Positions 21,016 to 28,012 of a stretch of DNA of 64,000 bases are shown piece by piece (position 1 is the first letter of the stretch; the number at the start of each line of letters is the position of its first letter). Both the position numbers and the translations under genes were made by a program. Under the pieces are notes generated by a model, which was not told the DNA's origin, did no database searches, and worked only from the letters and a program-made list of their open reading frames with translations. This DNA is from Pseudomonas aylmerensis. Lineage in GTDB: Bacteria > Pseudomonadota > Gammaproteobacteria > Pseudomonadales > Pseudomonadaceae. Location: positions 1 to 64,000 of the forward strand of contig NZ_MAUE01000003.1 of assembly GCF_001702265.1 (NCBI RefSeq). Reading direction: 5' to 3'.

Positions 21016-21426
21016 ATGGTTTCTACAGGTCGGGCAGCCCAGGCGGCCTATGCGGTGTACGGTCCCTCTTCGGGGTCGGGTAACCATGGTAATTATGGGA
21101 ATAACGAAAACATCGGGGTGAACTCGCGTTATGAGAATCACGGCAACAATGGCAATAATGATAACCGTGGGATAATTGGCGCGAGTGGTAACTACGGGAA
21201 CTATGGGAATAATGCCAATAGCGGCAATCATAGTGCCTATGTCAACCAAGGTCATAACGGTAATAATAAAAATATTAACGCCGTCGGTGATCACGGCAAT
21301 TACGGTAACTATGGCAATAATGGTAATGCCGGCGCTGATAGCCGCTACGTCAATAGCGGGCACAACGGCAATAGCGGCAACAGTATTCAGATCAGCCAGG
21401 AAGGCGGCGGTAATATCAGTTATTAA
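21016..21426 (+). CDS. Unrecognised Asn/Gly-rich protein with three 36-residue repeats
   Basis: The 136-residue product begins MVSTGRAAQAAYAVYG and then consists of three gap-free 36-residue repeats at 21-56, 57-92 and 93-128. Each holds GNxGNYGNN, then SxYxNxGxNGN. It ends with NSIQISQEGGGN, which resembles a curlin-type strand (IxQxGGGN). No Sec signal, lipobox or membrane segment is visible. GTGAGG lies six bases before the ATG. The DNA is distinctly AT-richer than its surroundings (many AAT and ATT codons), which suggests transfer or special selection. The upstream gene at 19787 carries one copy of the same repeat at its C-terminus, so the two products probably act together. An extended beta-rich or amyloid-like structural protein is my guess. 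Confidence 0.72.
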   Translation: MVSTGRAAQAAYAVYGPSSGSGNHGNYGNNENIGVNSRYENHGNNGNNDNRGIIGASGNYGNYGNNANSGNHSAYVNQGHNGNNKNINAVGDHGNYGNYGNNGNAGADSRYVNSGHNGNSGNSIQISQEGGGNISY

Positions 21427-21448
21427 GGGAACTGTCTTTATCAATGAA

Positions 21449-21500
21449 CCCTGCCGGGGGGCGGCAGGGCCTTGCTGCTCATTAACCCGCTCTGCGGGTT
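21449..21500 (+). terminator. Two hairpins after the Asn/Gly-rich gene
   Basis: CCCTGCCG/CGGCAGGG (21449-21469) is followed by AACCCGC/GCGGGTT (21484-21500). Both stems are perfect, with little T-run. They lie between convergent genes and can act on either strand. Confidence 0.55.
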
Positions 21501-21507
21501 ACGTCAC

Positions 21508-21924
21508 TCATGGCGTCGCCGGTTCTGCCACGGTCATGCCATTGGCGCGCAATGCCGCCATGATGTCGCGATCAAGCATGCTCACCCAGCGGTTGTAGTT
21601 GCGATGGATCTTGCCGTCCTTGTAGCCCAGGTCGCGGCTGTCGCGGTAGGTGATGGTGTAGCTGTTGCGGGTGTAGCGGATGTCGATCGCTGCGTAGTAC
21701 TGGTTGCGCACGTTGATCTCGGCCTGTACCAGTTGCGGGCTCAGGCGTTGCACCGTCCACTCGCGCTTTTGCAGGGCGTTGATGATCACCGTTTTCATTT
21801 TTTCTTCGCTGACCTGGTTGGCAACCGGCAGCTCGTGCTGGGTGTTGAGGATCGGCTTGCTGGTGCAGCCGGCGGTGGTCAACAGGGCCAGGGTGATCAG
21901 GGTGGCGCGTAGCAAGGAAGACAT
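21508..21924 (-). CDS. Small outer-membrane-type lipoprotein of unknown function
   Basis: The 138-residue precursor has a lipoprotein signal peptide with lipobox TAGC (Cys20) and a mature part of about 119 residues with mixed alpha/beta character (YYAAIDIRYTRNSYTITYRDS). There is no Asp at +2, so outer-membrane sorting is expected. It probably belongs to the core genome of this locus and not to the polyene cluster, because it has its own start 26 bases beyond the end of the cluster. Function unknown. Confidence 0.8.
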   Translation of the reverse strand: MSSLLRATLITLALLTTAGCTSKPILNTQHELPVANQVSEEKMKTVIINALQKREWTVQRLSPQLVQAEINVRNQYYAAIDIRYTRNSYTITYRDSRDLGYKDGKIHRNYNRWVSMLDRDIMAALRANGMTVAEPATP

Positions 21925-21949
21925 TCCGTTTTCTCCAATCGATTAAAAG

Positions 21950-23176
21950 TCAGGACCAGCGGCGGAAAATCAGCGATGTGTTGACGCCGCCAAAGGCAAA
22001 GTTGTTGTTCATCACGTAGTCGTGATGCATCTCGCGAAACTCACCCTGCAGGTAATCCAGCTCGCCGCATTGCGGGTCGATGGCGTCCAGGTTGAAGGTG
22101 TGCACGTACTGGTCGCGGTTCATCATCTCGATGCTGAACCACGATTCCAGCGCACCACAGGCGCCCAGCGTGTGGCCCAGGAAGCTCTTCTGCGAACTGA
22201 TGGGCATGCGGCTGCCGAACAGGCTGCTGGTCGCCAGCGTCTCGGCGATGTCGCCTTGATCGGTGGCGGTGCCGTGGCCGTTGACGTAGCCGATCGCGCC
22301 AGGCTCGAGCCCGGCATCTTCCAGCGCCAGTTCCATGGCGCGGCGCATGGTTTTCTGTTCCGGGCGGGTGGTGTGCTGGCCGTCGGCATTGCTGCCGAAG
22401 CCGACGATCTCGGCGTGGATATGCGCCCCTCGCGCCAACGCATGTTCGAGTTCTTCGAGCACCAGCATGCCGCCGCCCTCGCCGATCACCAGGCCATCGC
22501 GGCCAGTGTCGTAAGGGCGGGGGCTGGTCTGCGGCGCATCGTTTTTCAGGCTGGTGGCGTAGAGCGCGTCAAACACCATGGCTTCGGTCGGGCACAACTC
22601 CTCGGCGCCGCCGGCGAGCATCAGCGGCAAGCGCCCGAACTTGATCGCCTCGTAGGCATAGCCGATGCCCTGGCTGCCGCTGGTGCAGGCGCTGGACGTA
22701 GGGATCAGCCGCCCGGTCAGGCCAAAGAAGATGCTGATATTCGCCGCCGTGGTGTGCGGCATCATGCGCACGTAGGAGTTTGCATTCAGGCCCTCGGCCA
22801 CCGAGTTCAGCAGCATATTGCCGAACGCCTTGATCTCGTCGGTGCTGCCGGTGGACGAGCCGCAGGCCACGCCCATGCGCCCGTCCTTGATCGACTCGTC
22901 GCCGAGCAGGCCGGCATCCTGCAACGCCTGCTCCGCCGCCCACACCGCCAGGCGCGAGACGCGGCCCATGCTGCGTAGTTGCTTGCGCGTCCAGTGGCTG
23001 GGCACGACGAAGTTGTCGATCGGCCCGGCCAGGCGCGTGTTCAGTTCGGTAAAACGGTCCCACTCGTCCATGCGCCGGATGCCGCTGCGGTTGGCGCGAA
23101 AGTTGGCCGCGATGGTTTCCCAATCGCTGCCCAGGGAGGTCATGCCGGCCATGCCGGTGACGACAACGCGTTTCAT
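21950..23176 (-). CDS. Aryl polyene beta-ketoacyl-ACP synthase (FabF-like)
   Basis: The 408-residue ketosynthase has the intact Cys-His-His triad: Cys164 in SSACTSG, His301 in NGHGTATD and His335 in FLGHTLGACG, plus Lys330. It condenses malonyl-ACP with the growing aryl polyenoyl chain. It is the last gene of the cluster. The ATG at 23176 (TGATG overlap with the ketoreductase, GGAGG nine bases upstream) is preferred over the GTG at 23182. Together with the KS at 24359 and the chain-length-factor-like protein at 38430 it gives the cluster three ketosynthase-fold proteins, as in known APE clusters. Confidence 0.9.
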   Translation of the reverse strand: MKRVVVTGMAGMTSLGSDWETIAANFRANRSGIRRMDEWDRFTELNTRLAGPIDNFVVPSHWTRKQLRSMGRVSRLAVWAAEQALQDAGLLGDESIKDGRMGVACGSSTGSTDEIKAFGNMLLNSVAEGLNANSYVRMMPHTTAANISIFFGLTGRLIPTSSACTSGSQGIGYAYEAIKFGRLPLMLAGGAEELCPTEAMVFDALYATSLKNDAPQTSPRPYDTGRDGLVIGEGGGMLVLEELEHALARGAHIHAEIVGFGSNADGQHTTRPEQKTMRRAMELALEDAGLEPGAIGYVNGHGTATDQGDIAETLATSSLFGSRMPISSQKSFLGHTLGACGALESWFSIEMMNRDQYVHTFNLDAIDPQCGELDYLQGEFREMHHDYVMNNNFAFGGVNTSLIFRRWS

Positions 23177-23904
23177 CAGCACAGGCCTCCGTTCACGGCC
23201 AACACCTGGCGCGTGATATAGCCGGCTTCGGCCGACATGAGGAAATTCACCGCGCCGGCGACTTCTTCCGGGGTGCCCATGCGCTGCGCCGGGATCATTT
23301 TCATCAGTTCTTCCACCGGTACGTTTTCATCCAGCATGGCCGTGTCGATCAGGCCGGGGGCGACGCAGTTGACGGTGATCTTGCGCTTGCCCAGCTCGAT
23401 GGCCAGCGCCTTGGCTGCGCCGATCAGGCCGGCCTTGGAGGCACTGTAGTTGACCTGGCCACGGTTGCCGATCAGCCCGGACACCGAGGTAATGCACACG
23501 ATACGCCCGGCCGCACGGCGCCGAATCATCGGCATCATCACCGGGTGCAGCACGTTATAGAAACCGTCGAGGTTGGTGCGCATCACCACGTCCCAATCGT
23601 CTTCCGACAGGGCCGGGAAGGCGCCATCGCGGGTCAGGCCGGCATTCAGCACCACACCGTAATAGGCGCCATGTTGCTCCACGTCCGCCTCGAGGATTGC
23701 CTTGCAGCGCGCGCGATCCGCCACGTCGAACTGCAGCACCCGTGCGTTGCGGCCCAGCGCCTCGACCTCGGCCTTCACGGCATCGGCTTCGGCACGGCCA
23801 CTGCGGCAATGCAGCACGATGTCGTGCCCGGCCTGGGCCAGGCGCAGCGCGATGGCGCGGCCAATGCCGCGGCTGGAGCCGGTGACCAGTACGGATTCAG
23901 TCAT
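23176..23904 (-). CDS. 3-oxoacyl-ACP reductase (FabG-like) of the polyene cluster
   Basis: This 242-residue short-chain dehydrogenase reduces the 3-keto group after each elongation. It has the NADPH motif TGSSRGIG (8-15), the NAG motif (87-89) and the catalytic Ser140, Tyr153, Lys157. It overlaps the preceding dehydratase by ATGA and the following ketosynthase by one base. Confidence 0.92.
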   Translation of the reverse strand: MTESVLVTGSSRGIGRAIALRLAQAGHDIVLHCRSGRAEADAVKAEVEALGRNARVLQFDVADRARCKAILEADVEQHGAYYGVVLNAGLTRDGAFPALSEDDWDVVMRTNLDGFYNVLHPVMMPMIRRRAAGRIVCITSVSGLIGNRGQVNYSASKAGLIGAAKALAIELGKRKITVNCVAPGLIDTAMLDENVPVEELMKMIPAQRMGTPEEVAGAVNFLMSAEAGYITRQVLAVNGGLC

Positions 23905-24362
23905 GGCGTTTCGTCCTTCGATTCTTCTAAATAGTTGGCCGCCTGTGGCGGTCGAAATACGTTGAGGCGGGCGCTGGCCTGGATACCGTCACCGGTCAGG
24001 TGGCATTCGAACACACCCATGCCGTTGTCGTCTTCCAGCGAGCGCAGGCCGTGGATCGTCAGCTCGGCGCCTGCCGGGAAGTGTTCCACGTTGCACTCGA
24101 ACTTGCGCGTGCCAAGCAAAAAGCCCAGCTCCACGGCGGCGCCTTTCTGGCGCGCGCGGCAACCGGCATAGGCGGCGACGCTTTGCGCCATCAGCTCGAT
24201 GCCGATCCAGGCCGGCAGGCTGCCGTCCGGGCGATTGAACAGGCCGCCGGGCTTGACGGTCGTGCGGGTGCGAACCTGCTCTTCATCGAACGACAGCACC
24301 TGGTCGATCAGGATCATGTCGCCCGCGTGGGGCAGCAGTTCGGCGAGTGGCCAATCGATCAT
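23901..24362 (-). CDS. Hotdog-fold 3-hydroxyacyl-ACP dehydratase of the polyene cluster
   Basis: This 153-residue single-hotdog protein of the ApeP-like dehydratase group begins IDWPLAELLPHAGDMILID; His12 fits the HAGxM active-site position and GIELMAQSVAAYAG carries the acidic partner. It should remove water to build the conjugated double bonds, without enoyl reduction. Both ends overlap neighbours (ATGA with KS upstream and with FabG downstream). Confidence 0.85.
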   Translation of the reverse strand: MIDWPLAELLPHAGDMILIDQVLSFDEEQVRTRTTVKPGGLFNRPDGSLPAWIGIELMAQSVAAYAGCRARQKGAAVELGFLLGTRKFECNVEHFPAGAELTIHGLRSLEDDNGMGVFECHLTGDGIQASARLNVFRPPQAANYLEESKDETP

Positions 24363-25525
24363 GGTGCCTCTGCGATAATCAGGCTGACATTATTGCCACC
24401 GAAGGCAAACGAGTTGCTCATCAGGCAGCGTTTTTCCAAGCGGGCACCGGGCCGTACCCAGTGCAACGCGGGCAGCGCCGGATCGGCCTGGCCGTCCCAC
24501 ACGTGCGGTGGCAGTTGGTTGTGGGTCAGGCTCAGCCAGCAGAACGCCGCTTCCAGCGCGCCCGCAGCACCCAGGGTGTGGCCGCTCATGGGTTTGGTCG
24601 ACGAGCAGGCCACGCCGGCGGGGAACAGGCTGGCGACTGCCAGGCTTTCCATCGCGTCATTATGCTGGGTGGCCGTGCCGTGCAGGTTCAAGTAGCCGAT
24701 CTGTTCGGGGGCCAGTTTCGCGCTGGCCAAGGCCTTGCGCATCGCTTGCCAAGCGCCTTTGCCGCTGGGCTCCGGCGCCGAGATATGGTGCGCGTCGCAA
24801 CTCGCGCCGCTGCCCAGCAAGGCAATCGGCGACGGCTGCCTGCTCATCAGAAACAACACCGCCGCCTCGCCGATGTTGATGCCGTTGCGGTTTCGCGAAA
24901 ACGGATTGCAGCGCTGGTCCGACACCGCCTCGAGCGAGCTGAACCCATTGAGAGTGAGCTTGCACAAGCTATCGACGCCGCCGCAGATCACTGCATCGCA
25001 CACGCCCAGGTCCAGCAGGCGCTGGGCGCTCATCAGCGCGCGGGCGCTGGAGGTGCATGCAGTGGAAATCACATAGGCCGGGCCGCTCGTTTGCAGCCAG
25101 TCGGCGAGGAAGTTTGCCGGCGCGCTGAGCTCCTGTTGCTGGTAGTCATAGTCGACGGGGAACTGGTTATCGCGCAGGTAATGGGCAATGCCGCGACTGG
25201 CCTCATCGATCCCCGAGGTGCTCGTGCCCAGCACAATGGCGACACGTGCCGCGCCGTAGCGCTGGATCGCCTGGCGAATCTCGCCCTCGATCTGCAGCGC
25301 CGCCTCCAGCAGCAGCTGGTTGTTGCGGCTGCTCTGCTGGCCCAGCTCGGGTGGGATGGTCGCCAGCTCGCCGTGCACACCGGCCACCGGCAGCACTCGC
25401 TCCGGGACCCAGCCGCTTTCGGCGCGCATGCCCGAACAGTCACCGGCGAACAGGCTGCGGCTGACCTCGGCCTGGCCGCGGCCCAGCGCGCAGATCACAC
25501 CGAGTGCATTGAGATAGGCGGTCAT
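24359..25525 (-). CDS. Aryl polyene beta-ketoacyl-ACP synthase
   Basis: The 388-residue ketosynthase carries Cys157 in STACTSSARAL, His282 in LHGTATQ, Lys311 and His316 in MSGHTLGAAG, so it is catalytically complete. In characterised aryl polyene systems one KS pairs with a chain-length factor. This one is the natural partner for the short KS-like protein encoded at the other end of the operon. The ATG at 25525 overlaps the stop of the lipoprotein gene; the longer reading frame upstream lies inside that gene. Confidence 0.9.
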   Translation of the reverse strand: MTAYLNALGVICALGRGQAEVSRSLFAGDCSGMRAESGWVPERVLPVAGVHGELATIPPELGQQSSRNNQLLLEAALQIEGEIRQAIQRYGAARVAIVLGTSTSGIDEASRGIAHYLRDNQFPVDYDYQQQELSAPANFLADWLQTSGPAYVISTACTSSARALMSAQRLLDLGVCDAVICGGVDSLCKLTLNGFSSLEAVSDQRCNPFSRNRNGINIGEAAVLFLMSRQPSPIALLGSGASCDAHHISAPEPSGKGAWQAMRKALASAKLAPEQIGYLNLHGTATQHNDAMESLAVASLFPAGVACSSTKPMSGHTLGAAGALEAAFCWLSLTHNQLPPHVWDGQADPALPALHWVRPGARLEKRCLMSNSFAFGGNNVSLIIAEAP

Positions 25526-26004
25526 CGCGCGACTCCCAGCGGCGTAATGCGATAGCTCAACGGCTGCCCGCTGATGTTCACGCGAAATACCTCGGACGAC
25601 TGATACACGATTTGCCAATGGCCCGGCAGGGTGCGCGTCAGGTCCATCGCCTGCGCGTCGGGGTACAGCGCGCGCAGGTCGTCCGCCGAAGCCAGGGCAA
25701 ACAGCAGGGCGGCGAACAGCTCGCGCGCCTGGGGATTGGGCGGCAACAAGCCATCGGCCTGCCACTGCCCATTGATCAGTATCTGCCGGGCCTGGGGGAT
25801 ACCCAGGGGATCCATCATCGACCAGCGAATGCCGCCGTCCTCGCGCTGGATCACCAGCAGCCAATCCTGGCGCTGGGCACCTTCCTGGCGCTGCACATGC
25901 AATTGCATCGGCAGGGTCAGGGTGGGCATTTTTCCGGGCAGTGGCGCCTGGCTGGCGCAGGCGCTCAGCAGCAACAGGCAGCCGATCAGCAGCAGGCGCA
26001 TCAT
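25522..26004 (-). CDS. DUF3261-like lipoprotein of the polyene cluster
   Basis: The 160-residue precursor begins MMRLLLIGCLLLLSACASQ with lipobox SAC, so the mature protein is an envelope lipoprotein. The rest is a beta-rich domain resembling LolB-type or DUF3261 proteins regularly found in aryl polyene clusters next to LolA and MMPL genes. It probably helps move the polyene lipid to the outer membrane. The start at 26004 overlaps the methyltransferase stop. Confidence 0.8.
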   Translation of the reverse strand: MMRLLLIGCLLLLSACASQAPLPGKMPTLTLPMQLHVQRQEGAQRQDWLLVIQREDGGIRWSMMDPLGIPQARQILINGQWQADGLLPPNPQARELFAALLFALASADDLRALYPDAQAMDLTRTLPGHWQIVYQSSEVFRVNISGQPLSYRITPLGVAR

Positions 26005-26735
26005 GCGGTTGCACCCGCCAGGGGTTTGCGCGCGACGCAATTGACCAGGGTTTCTTCGCGCTGGCCCACCGGCGGCGCCTTGCGCAGGCCCCAGCGTTCC
26101 AGCAGGCCGAAATCGCTGGAACGGCTCCACCAGAGGTAGGGGTACGAGACGTTCTGCGCGCCGAACTCAAAGCCCTGCTCGCGCAGCATCTGCAGGTACT
26201 CTTCGGCGCTCTTCTGCACGTGCATCGGGTGGCGGAACAGCCAGCGGATCACCCAGGTGTCGATATACGCTTCGGTGGATTCGGCAAACAGCAGGTAGCC
26301 GCCCGGCTTGAGCACGCGGTAGAACTCTTTCAGCGCGCGATGTTGTTCCACCAGATGGTGGAACGTCTGATGGCAGAACAGGATATCGACGCTGGCGTCC
26401 GGCACTTCGAGGGTGGCGCAGTCGCTGCCGATCAGCTCCACGGCGAGGCCCTGGCGCGTGGCTTCCTCGCGGCTCAGTTGGAGGCTGTGAGGATCGGCAT
26501 CCAGGCCGATCAGGCGCGAGGGGGCAAACACTTGCTGCAGCAGCTTGAAGGATTTGCCCTGGCCGCAACCGGCGTCGAGCAAGACCGGCGCCTGGGGCAA
26601 TGCCTCGCTGAACAGGCCGCGCAGGTCGTTGATCGCCACGCGCAGCACATGGTGCTGCCAGGTGTGGCTGCGCAGGAACCAGAAACCGAACCTGGTTTCC
26701 TCGACGTAATTCTTACTCAGGTACTGACTGCTCAC
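26001..26735 (-). CDS. Class I SAM-dependent methyltransferase
   Basis: The 244-residue protein has the SAM-binding motif VLLDAGCGQGKS (51-62), the acidic residue at the end of strand 2 (GLDADPH) and a typical YRVLKPGGYLLF segment. In aryl polyenes it would methylate the aromatic head group; the exact acceptor is unknown. The start is a GTG (26735) overlapping the stop of the flavoprotein as GTGA, with AGGGGA upstream. Confidence 0.85.
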   Translation of the reverse strand: MSSQYLSKNYVEETRFGFWFLRSHTWQHHVLRVAINDLRGLFSEALPQAPVLLDAGCGQGKSFKLLQQVFAPSRLIGLDADPHSLQLSREEATRQGLAVELIGSDCATLEVPDASVDILFCHQTFHHLVEQHRALKEFYRVLKPGGYLLFAESTEAYIDTWVIRWLFRHPMHVQKSAEEYLQMLREQGFEFGAQNVSYPYLWWSRSSDFGLLERWGLRKAPPVGQREETLVNCVARKPLAGATA

Positions 26736-27979
26736 GCGGCATCCCCTGCACAAATCTCCGATAACATCCGCAACCGCCGCTTGGGCTCGCTGACAAACGG
26801 GTTGCGCTCATCCCAGGCATAGCCGGCGAGGATCGAGCTGATCATCCGGCGAATCTCCGGCGAGCTGCCGGGATGGAAAATCACATCCTGGAACGTGCCC
26901 GCATACCAACCTTCGACGTAGCAGCGGAAGGTGTCGACACCCCGCTTGAGCGGTTCGGCGAATTCGCTTTGCCAGTCCACTGTTTCGCCGCTCAGCTGAC
27001 GATGCAACAAACCGGCGGCCATGCTCGCCGAGCGCATGGCGATGGTCACGCCGGACGAAAACACCGGGTCGAGGAATTCTGCGGCGTTGCCCAGCAGCGC
27101 GAAGCCCGGGCCGTGCAAGGTTTTGACGTTGGCCGAGTAGCCGCCGATGGTGCGCGCGGGGGTATCCCACACGGCGTTGTGCAGCACGCCGGACAGGCTT
27201 GGGGTTTCGTCGATAAAACCGCGCAGGCAGGCGTCGAGGTCCGCGTCGCGGCCGTCGAAATGCTCCTTCGCCGCGACCACGCCGACCGAGCAGCGGCCAT
27301 TGCTGAACGGGATGGTCCAGAACCAGATATCGCGCTGTGTCGGATGGGTGGTCACCAGGATCTTGGTGCGATCAAACCCAGGATGTTCGATGCGGTCTTC
27401 GACGTGGGTGAACACCGCCTGGCGCAACGGGAAATTCGACGGTGCCTCAAGGTCGAGCAAGCGCGGCAAGACACGGCCGTAGCCGCTGGCGTCGAGCACG
27501 AACCTGGCCTTGAGATGGTATTCGCTGCCGTTCTCGCGGCGCACGTGCAGGTAGCGCGATTCGCCTTTGAAATCCACGCCAACGATGGTTTCGCCGTAGC
27601 GAATATCGACGCCCTGCAGCGCCGCCTGATCGGCCAGCAATTTGTCGAACTCGCCGCGTTGCACCTGGAAGGTGGTCGGTTTGCCGTTGCTGAAGGTGTC
27701 GCCGAAATCGAATGCGCTGTAGCGCTCGCCCCAGGCGAACGCAGCGCCGGTTTTCACCTGGAAGCCCGCGGCCTGCACGGCGTCGAGCATGCCGGCTTCT
27801 TCGATGAAGTCGATGCAGTGCGACAGCAGGCTTTCGCCGATCGAGAACCGTGGGAAGTGCTGGCGCTCGATGATCAATACATCATGCCCCTTGCGCTTTA
27901 ACAGCGCGGCGGCGATGGCACCGGATGGACCGGCACCGATCACCACCACCTGGCGACGTTCCATTTCAACTGTGGGCAC
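26732..27979 (-). CDS. FAD-dependent oxidoreductase, flavin-halogenase-like
   Basis: The 415-residue protein has the FAD Rossmann motif VIGAGPSGA (about 13-21), FSIGES (45-50) and a GNAAEFLDPVFSSG flavin-binding C-terminal motif. It also shows WFWTIP (219-224), matching the WxWxIP motif of flavin halogenases, and VKTG with Lys76 in the region where halogenases carry their catalytic Lys. Related NAD(P)/FAD proteins (tryptophan-halogenase/geranylgeranyl-reductase group) are common in aryl polyene clusters. It may hydroxylate or halogenate the aryl ring. A GTG start at 27979 with AAGGAG five bases upstream is preferred; ATG at 27997 or 27964 are alternatives. Confidence 0.82.
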   Translation of the reverse strand: MPTVEMERRQVVVIGAGPSGAIAAALLKRKGHDVLIIERQHFPRFSIGESLLSHCIDFIEEAGMLDAVQAAGFQVKTGAAFAWGERYSAFDFGDTFSNGKPTTFQVQRGEFDKLLADQAALQGVDIRYGETIVGVDFKGESRYLHVRRENGSEYHLKARFVLDASGYGRVLPRLLDLEAPSNFPLRQAVFTHVEDRIEHPGFDRTKILVTTHPTQRDIWFWTIPFSNGRCSVGVVAAKEHFDGRDADLDACLRGFIDETPSLSGVLHNAVWDTPARTIGGYSANVKTLHGPGFALLGNAAEFLDPVFSSGVTIAMRSASMAAGLLHRQLSGETVDWQSEFAEPLKRGVDTFRCYVEGWYAGTFQDVIFHPGSSPEIRRMISSILAGYAWDERNPFVSEPKRRLRMLSEICAGDAA

Positions 27980-28012
27980 GAGGGCTCCTTGCCGCATTGG
28001 CGATAATCACAT

